A DNA stretch of 46,259 bases, from NCBI GenBank assembly GCA_003132205.1, contig PKWY01000023.1, forward strand, positions 1 through 46,259, read 5' to 3'. The translations under genes and the position numbers were made by a program. Below the pieces are notes generated by a model. The model saw only the letters and a list, made by a program, of their open reading frames with translations, was not told the DNA's origin and did no database searches. Below, in pieces: positions 32,759 through 41,328 of this stretch (within the stretch, counting starts at the first letter, position 1; each line of letters starts with the position of its first letter). Source of the stretch: Acidimicrobiaceae bacterium (lineage in GTDB: Bacteria; Actinomycetota; Acidimicrobiia; Acidimicrobiales; RAAP-2).

Positions 32759-33146
32759 GAAGCCGCGCTTTCCAACCAAAAGACTCGTAGAGCGATTTCG
32801 TCGCTCTATCGCCGGGCAATGCGTAGGCGTCGAGCGTCTCGCGTGATGAGGCAACAACTGCGTTGACCAAGGTTCGGGCTATTCCCTTGCGTCGAAAGCG
32901 CCTGTCCACGTAGACGGCCTCTAGGACTCCATTACGACAGAGGGCGAAACCAACGACCTCGTCGCCATTGTGAGCAACGAAGAGCCCTCGTTGGGACACT
33001 GCGTCGCGTAGCAGATCGTCGAGATCGCGTTCCGCGAGAATTGTCGCCACAAGCTCGCCACCGCCACGGTGCTTTGTCGTCGAGGCGGTGGCCGTTTCCA
33101 CCAGTTTCGAGATTCGCGGGTTCACCTCGACGGCGATGTCCACCTT
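32739..33146 (-). CDS. GNAT-family N-acetyltransferase
   Basis: This 135-residue protein has the GNAT acetyl-CoA fold: strand GLFVAHNGDEVVGFALC, then VLEAVYVDRRFRRKGIARTLVNAVV with the RRKGIA pyrophosphate loop, then LDAYALPGDRATKSLYESFGW and a terminal strand. The acceptor, a small molecule or protein amine, is unknown. GTG 33146 is chosen because the in-frame start at 33266 would overlap the neighbouring zinc-finger gene by 70 bases and add sequence unlike GNATs. The choice of start remains uncertain. Confidence 0.78.
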   Translation of the reverse strand, partial: KVDIAVEVNPRISKLVETATASTTKHRGGGELVATILAERDLDDLLRDAVSQRGLFVAHNGDEVVGFALCRNGVLEAVYVDRRFRRKGIARTLVNAVVASSRETLDAYALPGDRATKSLYESFGWKARLLTMRAG

Positions 33147-33196
33147 CACGTCAGACTCATCAATCCTCGGAGTCGCGCTTGATTGGTCGTTCGGGA

Positions 33197-33634
33197 TCAG
33201 ACACAATCGCGGCAGAGACCCATGGTCCGGTCCGCGAGCTGGCTCGTCTTCTTGAGCAGGCGACACGAGGTGCAGCGGAACTCGTCGTCCTGTTTGGGAA
33301 GGATTGCCTCGGCTGCATCGACCAACGTGTCGATTTCGCCGATGACTTCCTCGTCATCCTCGGGCGTGCTCGTACGGCGAATGGTCTCGGCGAGAACCTC
33401 GTCGAGGGCGAGTTCCACGTCGGTGTCGTCCACGAGGTCGTCCTCCTCGGGAACGGCCACGGCGACGAGGACCCCTTCGTCGACGTCAATGACGTCATCT
33501 CCCTCGACGTCGACGACATCCTCTACTTCGTCAACGTCGTCGACGATGTCTTCCTCACCTACGATCTCTTCGGCAAAGCCCTCAGCGAGCTCTTCTTCGT
33601 CAAATACTTCTTCTGTGTCGCCATTACTAGCCAT
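33197..33634 (-). CDS. Acidic DUF4193-like protein with C-terminal zinc finger
   Basis: This 145-residue protein is extremely acidic over residues 1-105 (Asp, Glu and Val-rich, with runs such as DIVDDVDEVEDVVDVEGDD) and ends in a small zinc finger: CTSC followed 16 residues later by CRDC. This combination matches the actinobacterial DUF4193 family, of unknown function, often highly expressed. A strong promoter is visible upstream (33696-33723), with an AGAAGGAAA ribosome binding site before the ATG. The acid tail may mimic nucleic acid, which is inference. Confidence 0.8.
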   Translation of the reverse strand: MASNGDTEEVFDEEELAEGFAEEIVGEEDIVDDVDEVEDVVDVEGDDVIDVDEGVLVAVAVPEEDDLVDDTDVELALDEVLAETIRRTSTPEDDEEVIGEIDTLVDAAEAILPKQDDEFRCTSCRLLKKTSQLADRTMGLCRDCV

Positions 33635-33695
33635 ATATTTCCTTCTTAGTTGCGCTGGCAGTGTAGAGCCTTTTGGCTATGCGGTGCGGCCAATT

Positions 33696-33723
33696 AGTAT
33701 AAACAATGCGTAATAGTCGCCAA
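33696..33723 (-). promoter_or_regulatory. Promoter of the acidic zinc-finger gene
   Basis: On the minus strand TTGGCG (33723-33718) and TATACT (33701-33696) are 16 bases apart, close to housekeeping sigma consensus. The predicted leader is about 55 bases and contains a short AGCC-TTTT-GGCT hairpin at 33667-33678, before an AGAAGGAAA ribosome binding site. Confidence 0.6.
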
Positions 33724-33726
33724 ACA

Positions 33727-35334
33727 CTAGCGGTTTTGACGATTTCGCTCCGCCGTACGCTCCGCCTCGAGCCGTTCCAGGTCGGTTTCGGAGAAATCCA
33801 CGTACTTCATGGCATCGGCGACGTTCGTGTGGCCAGCGACCTCGCGGATGAGTCGCACCATCTCGTGGGCCACCCTTCGATAGCTGGGGTGGCCCTGGGG
33901 TCCCGAGCGCAGTTCTATGAGGTGCATGGCCTCGCGGGCGTTCATCTGCATGGCGTAGCGGATTCGAAACGCGAGCGCCACCACGTACTGGCTCTGCTGG
34001 GGGAACTCGTCTCGCATCTCGTGAAAGAGGGCCGCCGAACGCTCGAGCGACTCCTCGTACCGGTCGGCGAGGCCCGCCTCGCGGACAATCTCAGGCACAT
34101 CGAATCCGAGTTCGACGTCGAGCGGTTGCCATTCGATGGTCATGAGGCGATGACGTTGGAGGTCGCGAAACGCGCCGTAGTCAGTGACGAGCTCGAAGCG
34201 GTAGTCCGTGCTCTCGAATGCGCGTCCGGGCCGGTGTCGACGATTCCCCCGTTCGCCCACGTACGTCCTCATCAGCGTCGCGCGGTCGGCTGCGCCGAGA
34301 GTCCCCACGTGACGCACCGCCTCGTCGTGGGACATCGATGAGTTCGCGAACACCACAGCTTCGAGGATCCGCGTCTCGCCCTCGGGGTCGTAGGACACGA
34401 GGCGAACGTGCTCGCCAGGCTCGCCCGGGGACACGTCGTGCCACATGGAGCTGATGAGATCTCTCGTGGCGCCTTTCGTGGTCGCCAGGTAGTCAGTCCA
34501 AGCCACCCCGCGTTCAGCGACTTCCACGCGCTTCAAGAACGATGGGATGACCTTCATCAACTCGTCGAGCATCATCTGGGAGTATTCGCGCACCTCGGGA
34601 AGTGGATGGGCGCGCATGCGAAGCAGAAGCGATTCATAGGCCTGGCCCGAGGCGTAGATGCCGAGGTTCGAGAGTGCGCTCGCGGGCAGCAGCCCGCGCA
34701 CGGCGTCGAGGGCCTTGGCGCGTATTGCCTGGCGGTAGACGAAATCGGTGTCCTCGGGGGTCTTTGGATACTTCTTCGCGAGCCATTCGGTGAGGATCGG
34801 CAACAGCTCGGCGTAGGTATCGAACATACGGTCCATCTCGCCGACGTACCTCGCGCCGAAGCGCGATTCGAGCACGTCGTTGTCGCGGTAGAAGCGATAG
34901 TGACCGTTCGCGAGCCGGCGGTCGTAACCGAGATAGCGGGTGGACTGTTCGAGGTAACTCATCAGTCGGCCCCACTCGAGCACCTTGGTCAGGATGTTGC
35001 TCGCCTGCTCGCAGGCCAGATGGACCCCGCCCAACTGGGCGACCGAGTCGTCACCGTACTCGTAGAAGATCTTCTGGTAGAGGTCGTCAGCGCGGTCCAG
35101 CCCCACCGTCGCGTCAATCGAGGCGTCACCCGTGAGGTCGAGGTCGCCCACAAACTCGTCGAGGAACAGGCGCCTGAGGCTCTTCGAGGACCGCGAATAA
35201 CGCGCGAAGAGAGCGCCCTTTACGACTTCAGGCAGGTTCACGAGGGCAAAGACCGGGCCCTCCAGGTTCGTGAAGTAGCGCCGGAGTACGGAAATTTCGC
35301 TTTCGGTGAACTCTTCGGCGACGTATAGATGCAT
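33727..35334 (-). CDS. Tandem ThyX-domain protein (FAD-dependent thymidylate synthase-like)
   Basis: This 535-residue protein carries two ThyX (Thy1)-like domains, whereas single ThyX chains have about 220-250 residues. ThyX methylates dUMP to dTMP with FAD and methylene-tetrahydrofolate using an RHRxxSxxExSxR signature. The first domain (residues 1-270) reads WGRLMSYLEQSTRY at 121-134, keeping the E-x-S-x-R-Y half but not RHR. The second (about 275-530) reads RHRLMTIEWQPLD at 394-406, keeping RHR but not the second half. The two halves could make one composite active site or the protein may have another role. It lies 24 bases downstream of the helicase gene on the same strand, in the Pup-proteasome cluster. 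Confidence 0.82.
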   Translation of the reverse strand: MHLYVAEEFTESEISVLRRYFTNLEGPVFALVNLPEVVKGALFARYSRSSKSLRRLFLDEFVGDLDLTGDASIDATVGLDRADDLYQKIFYEYGDDSVAQLGGVHLACEQASNILTKVLEWGRLMSYLEQSTRYLGYDRRLANGHYRFYRDNDVLESRFGARYVGEMDRMFDTYAELLPILTEWLAKKYPKTPEDTDFVYRQAIRAKALDAVRGLLPASALSNLGIYASGQAYESLLLRMRAHPLPEVREYSQMMLDELMKVIPSFLKRVEVAERGVAWTDYLATTKGATRDLISSMWHDVSPGEPGEHVRLVSYDPEGETRILEAVVFANSSMSHDEAVRHVGTLGAADRATLMRTYVGERGNRRHRPGRAFESTDYRFELVTDYGAFRDLQRHRLMTIEWQPLDVELGFDVPEIVREAGLADRYEESLERSAALFHEMRDEFPQQSQYVVALAFRIRYAMQMNAREAMHLIELRSGPQGHPSYRRVAHEMVRLIREVAGHTNVADAMKYVDFSETDLERLEAERTAERNRQNR

Positions 35335-35358
35335 GGAGTAACGAGATTAGAGGCGAAT

Positions 35359-37485
35359 TCAGGCTGGCGGGTGGACGCTGGAAGAGCCGGCGACGACACT
35401 GCGCAAAACGGCGTCACGGGCCTCTTGGGCGACCCCCGCCACCTCTGTCAGGTGGCTCATGCGCGACAGCTGCTCGCAAAGATCAGCCACCTGCTTGGCG
35501 TTCCTGACGAAGTCGCCGGGCGAAGTCTGGCCAATCTCGACGTCGGCGACGTCAAGCACCGTGCCCAGGGACGCCCCTCTCGCCCAGGCGGCAATGGTGG
35601 TGGCGAACTTGCCGTCCGGCTCTTTCGCGTGCGGCACGCTGAAGCGCTCCTCGACCTCTCGGATGGTCGCGGCGATGACGCGGATCTCGTTGACGCGCTC
35701 AGCGATGCTCCCCCGGCGTTCCTGGCCAAGGCGGTCGTTCAGCGACTTCTTCTTGGTGGTCACCTGCTTCGCGGCGTTGACCGTCCTCGAGGCCCGCTTC
35801 GACTCGAACACGAAGCACGACAAGAGCCCCGCGAGTTGCGCTGGCTCCAGGCCCTCGAACACGCCCGAACTGATCGATTCGGCGATGAGGAGGTCGCATT
35901 CGTGGTAGATCGAGCGTAGCAACTGGCCCTGCTGGTTCAGCTTCCAGCCCTCGGCGTAACCCAACTCCTCGAGCACGTGATGGCGTGAGATCATCTGCTC
36001 GCCGAGCGGCCGCTTGCTGCCGGTCGGACGATGGTCCGCTTCGAACTGCGCGTACGAGCGCTCGACAACCTCGAGCGCGGTCTCGAACTCGAAATGGTTG
36101 ATGAGGTTCGCGGTGAGGTTGTAGGTCGGGCGAAACGATGAGTGGAGGTCCGACGGGGGCGCGATCGCGACTCGCCCGACGTCCAGGAGCGAGACCTCGG
36201 GAGTGAAGCAGACAATGGCGTGGCCCTCTTCGTCGAGGCCCCTTCTTCCCGCGCGTCCGGTCATCTGGGAGAACTCGCCGCTCGTGAGGAACTTGCGTCC
36301 GGCGTCGGAGAACTTGGTGAATTTCTCGAGCGCCACCGAGCGGGCCGGCATGTTGACGCCCAGCGCCAGCGTCTCGGTGGCGAAGACGACCGCCAGCAGG
36401 TTTCGTTCGAAGCAGGCCTCCACGATCTCGCGAAAGGCGGGAACCATGCCCGCGTGGTGCATCGCGAGGCCGCGGCGCAGGCTATCGATGAAGTCGGCGT
36501 ATTCGAGGGCCTTCAAGTCGTCGTCGGAGAAGCCAACGAGACGCGACTGCGCAATCGCCTCGATCTCGTGACGCTCCTCCGGTGATGTGAAGAGCAGGCC
36601 GTCTCGCCGGCACTGGTGGACCGCGTCGTCGCAGGCGGCTCTCGAGAAGATGAAGACAATGACCGGCAGCAGGTCATCGCGTTCGAGCGCGAGAAGCAGC
36701 TCACTGCGCCGCGGCGCTCGAAACGGGGGTGGCGGCGCGCTCGCCTTCGGACCCTTCCACTTGGGTCCGGGCCTGAAGCGCCGCGTCGCCTTCATCATGT
36801 TGTCGATGCGGCGCGCTTCGTCGGAAAGTCGTTCGCCGTCGAGAAGGTCAACGATTTCAGCGGTTGGCTGACCGCGTCGAATGATGGCGAGGTGGTCGTG
36901 GAGCTTGATCGGGCGGGTCTTCTCGACGATGACGCTCGTGGGCCCTCGAACCTGCTCGAACCACTCCCCCACGAAGTCCGCGTTGCCAATGGTCGCCGAC
37001 AGGGCCACGAATCGGACCGCCGACGGCGTGAGGATGAGCACCTCCTCCCACACACCGCCGCGAAAGGGGTCCTGCAGGTAGTGGACCTCGTCGAGCACCA
37101 CAAGACCGAGCGTCATGAGCTGCTGGGACTCGGTGAGCAGCATGTTGCGAAGTACTTCGGTGGTCATGACAATGACCTCAGCGCTGCGGTTGAGCGACGT
37201 GTCGCCGGTGAGCAGCCCCACGCGCCTCTCGCCGTAGAGTTCGCAGAGCTCCTTGTACTTCTGATTCGACAGCGCCTTGAGCGGCGTCGTGTAGAAGGCG
37301 CGCTCCCCGCGTTCGAGGATGCGCCCGATGGCGTAGTTCGCGATCAACGTCTTGCCCGATCCCGTGGGGGCGCTCACCAGCACGTTGACGTGCTCGTCGA
37401 TCGCTTCGATGGCGTCTAGCTGAAAACGGTCTGGTCCGAAGCCGAGACCGTCGATAAACCGGCTCCGGTAGTCCCCTGGGTTCAC
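35359..37485 (-). CDS. helY: Ski2/Mtr4-like DEVH-box RNA helicase, HelY-like
   Basis: This 708-residue superfamily 2 helicase has motif I APTGSGKT at residues 39-46, DEVH at 132-135, SAT in FVALSATIGN, and motif VI QMTGRAGRRGLD. The C-terminal half has a helical region of the DSHCT type. The Ski2/Mtr4 group unwinds RNA for degradation or processing. Actinobacterial HelY (Rv2092c) sits next to tatC and tatA, as here; this protein is shorter than mycobacterial HelY, which has about 900 residues, so the arch-like insertion may be reduced. Its ATG overlaps the tatC stop by four bases (ATGA). Confidence 0.92.
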   Translation of the reverse strand: MNPGDYRSRFIDGLGFGPDRFQLDAIEAIDEHVNVLVSAPTGSGKTLIANYAIGRILERGERAFYTTPLKALSNQKYKELCELYGERRVGLLTGDTSLNRSAEVIVMTTEVLRNMLLTESQQLMTLGLVVLDEVHYLQDPFRGGVWEEVLILTPSAVRFVALSATIGNADFVGEWFEQVRGPTSVIVEKTRPIKLHDHLAIIRRGQPTAEIVDLLDGERLSDEARRIDNMMKATRRFRPGPKWKGPKASAPPPPFRAPRRSELLLALERDDLLPVIVFIFSRAACDDAVHQCRRDGLLFTSPEERHEIEAIAQSRLVGFSDDDLKALEYADFIDSLRRGLAMHHAGMVPAFREIVEACFERNLLAVVFATETLALGVNMPARSVALEKFTKFSDAGRKFLTSGEFSQMTGRAGRRGLDEEGHAIVCFTPEVSLLDVGRVAIAPPSDLHSSFRPTYNLTANLINHFEFETALEVVERSYAQFEADHRPTGSKRPLGEQMISRHHVLEELGYAEGWKLNQQGQLLRSIYHECDLLIAESISSGVFEGLEPAQLAGLLSCFVFESKRASRTVNAAKQVTTKKKSLNDRLGQERRGSIAERVNEIRVIAATIREVEERFSVPHAKEPDGKFATTIAAWARGASLGTVLDVADVEIGQTSPGDFVRNAKQVADLCEQLSRMSHLTEVAGVAQEARDAVLRSVVAGSSSVHPPA

Positions 37486-38210
37486 TTATGCAACAACTTA
37501 CCTATGCCGATGGCCATGAAGTAGAACACCGTGAGCGGGATGGCTAACGCCAACATGGAGAACGGGTCGCTGCTCGGGGTTACGACAGCGGAGAAGACCG
37601 TGATCGTGATGAGGGCGTAGCGCCAGGACTTCAGCAGCTGCATGGGACTCACGACCCCCGCGAGTTCGAGCGCGACGAGGACCACCGGGAATTCGAAGGT
37701 CAGCCCGAAGATGAACATCATCAGCACGAAGAGCCCCAGATATTGGTTCGGGTTGTACTCGGTGACCAGCGAGTGGCCCCCGATCGATTCGAGGAACTTG
37801 ATGGCGCGCCCGAAGATGAAGTACGCGACCGCTACCCCACCGCAGAAGAAGAGGATCGACGACCCGACGAACGGCAGGGCGTACTTGCGCTCCTTGGCCT
37901 TGAGACCGGGAGTGACGAAGCGCCACGCCTCCCAGAAGAGAATCGGCGACGAGATCAGGAATCCTCCGAAGAATGCGATCTTGATGCGCAATGTCAGCCC
38001 GTCGAGGGGGTTGGTAACCAGGAACAAGCAGTGCCTGGGGATCGCGCGGCAGTATGGCTGCTGGAGTACCTTCAGTATCTCGGGGTAAAAGATGAACGCG
38101 ACGGTACCGAAGACGAAGACGGCGAGCGTCGAGATCATGAAGCGCTGGCGTGCCTCGGCGAGGTGTTCAGCCAATGTCATGCCGGTGGCGGCCTTGCGGA
38201 ATCTGGACAT
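37482..38210 (-). CDS. tatC: Twin-arginine translocase subunit TatC
   Basis: This 242-residue protein has six predicted transmembrane helices. The TatC marks are visible: MTLAEHLAEARQRF at the N terminus, the ITLRIKIAFFGGFLISSPILFWEAWRFVTPGLKAKE region and FEFPVVLVALELAGV. TatC recognises the twin-arginine signal of folded exported proteins. Its stop overlaps the helicase start; tatA lies three bases upstream, so all three are one operon. Confidence 0.96.
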   Translation of the reverse strand: MSRFRKAATGMTLAEHLAEARQRFMISTLAVFVFGTVAFIFYPEILKVLQQPYCRAIPRHCLFLVTNPLDGLTLRIKIAFFGGFLISSPILFWEAWRFVTPGLKAKERKYALPFVGSSILFFCGGVAVAYFIFGRAIKFLESIGGHSLVTEYNPNQYLGLFVLMMFIFGLTFEFPVVLVALELAGVVSPMQLLKSWRYALITITVFSAVVTPSSDPFSMLALAIPLTVFYFMAIGIGKLLHK

Positions 38211-38213
38211 CGT

Positions 38214-38606
38214 CTAGTTCATCGAGGGGTCGGGAGGCAACATCGAGCTGTCGGGCCGGGGCATCGGCGGCGGCGCAGAGGGGCTCTCAGGAATCGACTC
38301 CCCCCCCGGAGGCGGGAACGTCGCCATTTCCGCGGCGTTCGACACGGCCTCTTCCTTAGCGTCCACCCGGTCGGCGAGCGAGTTGAGCAGGTTTACGGGG
38401 CTGCGCGCGATGCGCGCGATATCGCCGGTGCTCGGAAGGTCGGGGATGGCTTCACGAACCTCGGCTTCGACCCGCTCCTGCAGGCGCTTGAGTGCCCGCC
38501 AACTGGAACCGAGCTTGTGGGCGACTTCAGGTAGTTTGTCGGGCCCGAGCAGCAGCAGCACCACGGCCACTATGACCATGATCTTTATTGGACTCAAACT
38601 GAACAC
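38214..38606 (-). CDS. tatA: Tat translocase pore protein TatA/TatB
   Basis: This 130-residue protein has one N-terminal transmembrane helix, the hinge GPDKLPEVAHKLG, an amphipathic helix with SSWRALKRLQERVE, and a Pro-rich, disordered cytoplasmic tail (PPPGGESIPESPSAPPP onward). This is the common Tat layout; the GP at the hinge and the long tail resemble TatB as much as TatA, so the exact subunit is open. GTG 38606 is preceded by TACAAT at a six-base gap. Only one such gene is seen here. Confidence 0.88.
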   Translation of the reverse strand: MFSLSPIKIMVIVAVVLLLLGPDKLPEVAHKLGSSWRALKRLQERVEAEVREAIPDLPSTGDIARIARSPVNLLNSLADRVDAKEEAVSNAAEMATFPPPGGESIPESPSAPPPMPRPDSSMLPPDPSMN

Positions 38607-38612
38607 CGGACC

Positions 38613-38618
38613 ATTGTA
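38613..38618 (-). promoter_or_regulatory. Leaderless-type -10 hexamer of tatA
   Basis: On the minus strand TACAAT ends six bases before the GTG at 38606. It would separate the Tat-helicase-ThyX transcript from the signal peptidase gene upstream. Confidence 0.5.
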
Positions 38619-38637
38619 GGGGCGTTAGCTGAAACTC

Positions 38638-39240
38638 CTAGAGGAAGCCAAATCGTCCGATCGGCCAGATTCTGAGGAAAGCCTTGCCAATGACGTCCGA
38701 TCGCGGGATGGAGCCCCAGAAGCGACTGTCGCAGGAGTCCGGGTGGTTGTCCCCCATCATGAAGTAATGGTTCGCGGGCACGACGACCTTGCCTATGGAC
38801 GGCGTCAGCGGCTCGATGTGGGTCCAGGTCTCGTTGAGTGGCTGATTATTCACGTAGATCGTGTTGCCCTGGGATGTCAGGGTGTCGCCCGGCAGCCCGA
38901 TGACCCTCTTGACGAGGTCGGTGACCGTTTCGCCGCAGTGCTCGCTCGGCGGAGCCTTGAAGACGAGGATGTCGCCACGATGGATCGTGCCCCACTCGAC
39001 ACTGAGCTTGGAAACAATGATGCGGTCGCCAATCTGCAGCGTCGGCTCCATGGAGCCCGATGGAATGTAGAAGGTCTGCACGACGTACGTGCGCATCAGG
39101 AGTGACACCAAGACCGCCGCGACGACAATGGCCACCCATTCGATCAAACCGCGCCGACGCGACCTGATTGGAAGCACCTTTTGCGGTTCTACGGTCGCAC
39201 TGCTCGCTTCAATTGGCTCATCTGGAGTGTCGTCAGGCAC
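38638..39240 (-). CDS. lepB: Signal peptidase I
   Basis: This 200-residue membrane serine protease removes signal peptides of Sec-exported proteins. One transmembrane helix covers about residues 33-50. The catalytic pair is S63 in YIPSGSMEPTL and K111 in DLVKRVIGLPGD, and the C-terminal GDNHPDSCDSRFWG box is complete. It sits between tatA and pafA on the same strand. GTG 39240 is preceded by TAGCCT at a six-base gap. Its place inside a Pup-proteasome/Tat cluster is atypical for mycobacteria. Confidence 0.95.
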   Translation of the reverse strand: MPDDTPDEPIEASSATVEPQKVLPIRSRRRGLIEWVAIVVAAVLVSLLMRTYVVQTFYIPSGSMEPTLQIGDRIIVSKLSVEWGTIHRGDILVFKAPPSEHCGETVTDLVKRVIGLPGDTLTSQGNTIYVNNQPLNETWTHIEPLTPSIGKVVVPANHYFMMGDNHPDSCDSRFWGSIPRSDVIGKAFLRIWPIGRFGFL

Positions 39241-39246
39241 TCAGCA

Positions 39247-39252
39247 AGGCTA
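39247..39252 (-). promoter_or_regulatory. Leaderless-type -10 hexamer of lepB
   Basis: On the minus strand TAGCCT ends six bases before the GTG at 39240, in the 18-base gap after pafA. No ribosome binding site intervenes. Confidence 0.4.
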
Positions 39253-39258
39253 CTCGGC

Positions 39259-40629
39259 TCAGTCGTGGCGCTCTAGAGAGCTGAGCAGCTTCTGGAAACG
39301 CTCGTCATTGCTCTTGAAAGGGTCCTTCAGCAGGACCGTCCGCTGCATCTCGTCGTTCAGCTTGAGGTGCACCCAATCAACGGTGTAGTCACGACGCCAC
39401 TCCTTGGCAGCCTTTATGAACGTGCCGCGCATGTGCGCGCGCGTCGTCGCCGGTGGCGTTCTCGAGGCCGTCGCGATGTCCTCATCGGTCACCACGCGTT
39501 GGAGGTGGCCGCGGGCCTGGCGACGGTAGTAGAGACCGCGCTGGAAGTCGGTGTCGTGGTAGAGAAGGTCGATCAGGGCGATCTTCGGGTCGGTGAGCTC
39601 GACGCCGCTGCGCTCTCGCTCGCGCTCGATGATCTGAAGCTTCGCGATCCAGTCGACCCGGTCGGCCAGGAGCATCGGATCGCTACGGTACTGCTCGATC
39701 ACCTCGCGCCAGAGTTTCACCGCGTGGACCTGGTCGGCGGGAATGTCACGGCTTTGAATGAACGACTCGGCGCGTTCGCAGAGGTCTTCTTGAATCTCGA
39801 GCGCCGTCATGTCGCGTCCGCTCAAGAGCCTCACCGGCTCCTTGCTCCAGAGGTCGTAGGAGATATCGCGAAGGGCGTTGATGGGCGACGCCATGTTGTA
39901 GTCGCGCAGGACGGTCGTCTTGTCCTCGATCATTGCGAGCACGACCGCTGCGGTGCCGATCTTCAGGTACGTCGCGAACTCGCTCATGTTCGAGTCACCG
40001 ACGATCACATGCAGTCGGCGGTACTTCTCGGGGTCGGCGTGAGGCTCGTCGCGGGTATTGATGATCGGCCGGCTTCGCGTCGTCGCCGAGGAGATGGCCT
40101 CCCAGATATGCTCGGCGCGTTGACTCATTGAGTACGACGTGCCCTTGATATTGGTGACGACCTTCCCCGCGCCGGTGAAGATCTGACGGCTGACCAGGTA
40201 GGGAATGAAGACCTGCTCGAGCCTGGTGAGATCCTCGATGCGCTCGATGCAGTAGTTCTCGTGGCATCCGTACGAATTGCCGGTCGAATCGGTGTTGTTC
40301 TTGAACAGGTAGATGTCGCCGCGGATGCCCTCGTCGGCGAGCTGGCCCTGGGCGTAGTCAACGAGCTCTCGAAGGATTGCCTCGCCGGCCTTGTCCTGGG
40401 CGACGACGTCGTGCAACGTGTCGCACTCGGCGGTCGCGTACTCGGGGTGGCTTCCCACGTCGAGGTAGAGCCGGCTGCCGTTTTCCAGGAAGACGTTGCT
40501 CGAACGGCCCCACGCGACGACCTTTCGGAAGAGGAAACGCGAAACCTCATCAGGACTGAGCCGACGCTGGCCCCGGAGCGTGAAGGTGATTCCGTATTCG
40601 GTTTCGATTCCGTAGATGCGCCGCAGCAT
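39259..40629 (-). CDS. pafA: Pup ligase PafA
   Basis: This 456-residue enzyme joins the C-terminal glutamate of Pup to lysines of target proteins through a gamma-glutamyl-phosphate intermediate. It has the glutamine-synthetase-like Pup ligase fold: RRIYGIETEYGITF, the catalytic D57 in RLYLDVGSHPEYATAE, KNNTDSTGNSYGCHENY, RPIINTRDEPHADPEKYRRLHVIVGDSN and GFQRG-like YYRRQARGHLQ. It lacks the insertion loop of Dop, which separates the two paralogues. It lies 21 bases after prcA. Confidence 0.96.
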   Translation of the reverse strand: MLRRIYGIETEYGITFTLRGQRRLSPDEVSRFLFRKVVAWGRSSNVFLENGSRLYLDVGSHPEYATAECDTLHDVVAQDKAGEAILRELVDYAQGQLADEGIRGDIYLFKNNTDSTGNSYGCHENYCIERIEDLTRLEQVFIPYLVSRQIFTGAGKVVTNIKGTSYSMSQRAEHIWEAISSATTRSRPIINTRDEPHADPEKYRRLHVIVGDSNMSEFATYLKIGTAAVVLAMIEDKTTVLRDYNMASPINALRDISYDLWSKEPVRLLSGRDMTALEIQEDLCERAESFIQSRDIPADQVHAVKLWREVIEQYRSDPMLLADRVDWIAKLQIIERERERSGVELTDPKIALIDLLYHDTDFQRGLYYRRQARGHLQRVVTDEDIATASRTPPATTRAHMRGTFIKAAKEWRRDYTVDWVHLKLNDEMQRTVLLKDPFKSNDERFQKLLSSLERHD

Positions 40630-40650
40630 GGTCTCGCCGTAGCCGATTTC

Positions 40651-41328
40651 TCAGCTAAGGAGCTCGCTGACCTGGGCGTCATCGAGACGGAGAAAGGTCC
40701 GCCGGTTCCCGCGGTCCTCGAGGATTCCCACTTCGAGGTCCGGGGTGGGAATATTGCGCTCGGGTCCCGCGAGCGCGTTTACCGCATTCTTCAGCGTCTC
40801 CTTCAGGGGGTGGATCACTTCCTCGGTGGCAGCGAATCGTTCCCTGATCGTTTCCGCGTCGCCGCCCAAGACCGCGAAGCGGGCTTCGTCCAAGATGGTT
40901 CCCTCGTAGGCGACCCGGTACAACTTGGTGGGCCGGAACTTGCTGCCGAGCTGCGCGACGAGTATCTCCACCTCGAGCGGCTTTTGACCCTCGGTGAACA
41001 TGTCACCGAGGTGCTGGGCGTAGTAGTTGGCGAGAGCACGAGCGTCAACATCCTCGCGAGAGTACGTAAAGCCGGTGCCGTCGGCCCAGCGGATGCCCGC
41101 TTCGCGAAGTCGGTCGAACTCGTTGTACTTGCCGACCCCGGCGAACGCGATGCGGTCGTAGACCTCGGAGATCTTGTTGAGTGACGCCGAGGGGTTCTCT
41201 GCGACGAGCAGGACACCGACGTCGTATATCGCCGCCACCATCGACCTTCCTCGTGCGATGCCCTTCTGGGCGAACTCCGCTCGGTCCTTGATGAGCTGCT
41301 CGGGCGACACGTAGAAGTAGTTGGTCAT
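40651..41328 (-). CDS. prcA: 20S proteasome alpha subunit
   Basis: This 225-residue alpha subunit forms the gating outer rings of the actinobacterial 20S proteasome. The start is YFYVSPEQLIKDRAEFAQKGIARGRS, as in mycobacterial PrcA, followed by a standard alpha fold with VGKYNEFDRLREAGIRWAD. The ATG at 41328 overlaps the prcB stop (ATGA), which couples the two subunits. A longer frame upstream is inside prcB and is not proteasome sequence. Confidence 0.96.
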   Translation of the reverse strand: MTNYFYVSPEQLIKDRAEFAQKGIARGRSMVAAIYDVGVLLVAENPSASLNKISEVYDRIAFAGVGKYNEFDRLREAGIRWADGTGFTYSREDVDARALANYYAQHLGDMFTEGQKPLEVEILVAQLGSKFRPTKLYRVAYEGTILDEARFAVLGGDAETIRERFAATEEVIHPLKETLKNAVNALAGPERNIPTPDLEVGILEDRGNRRTFLRLDDAQVSELLS

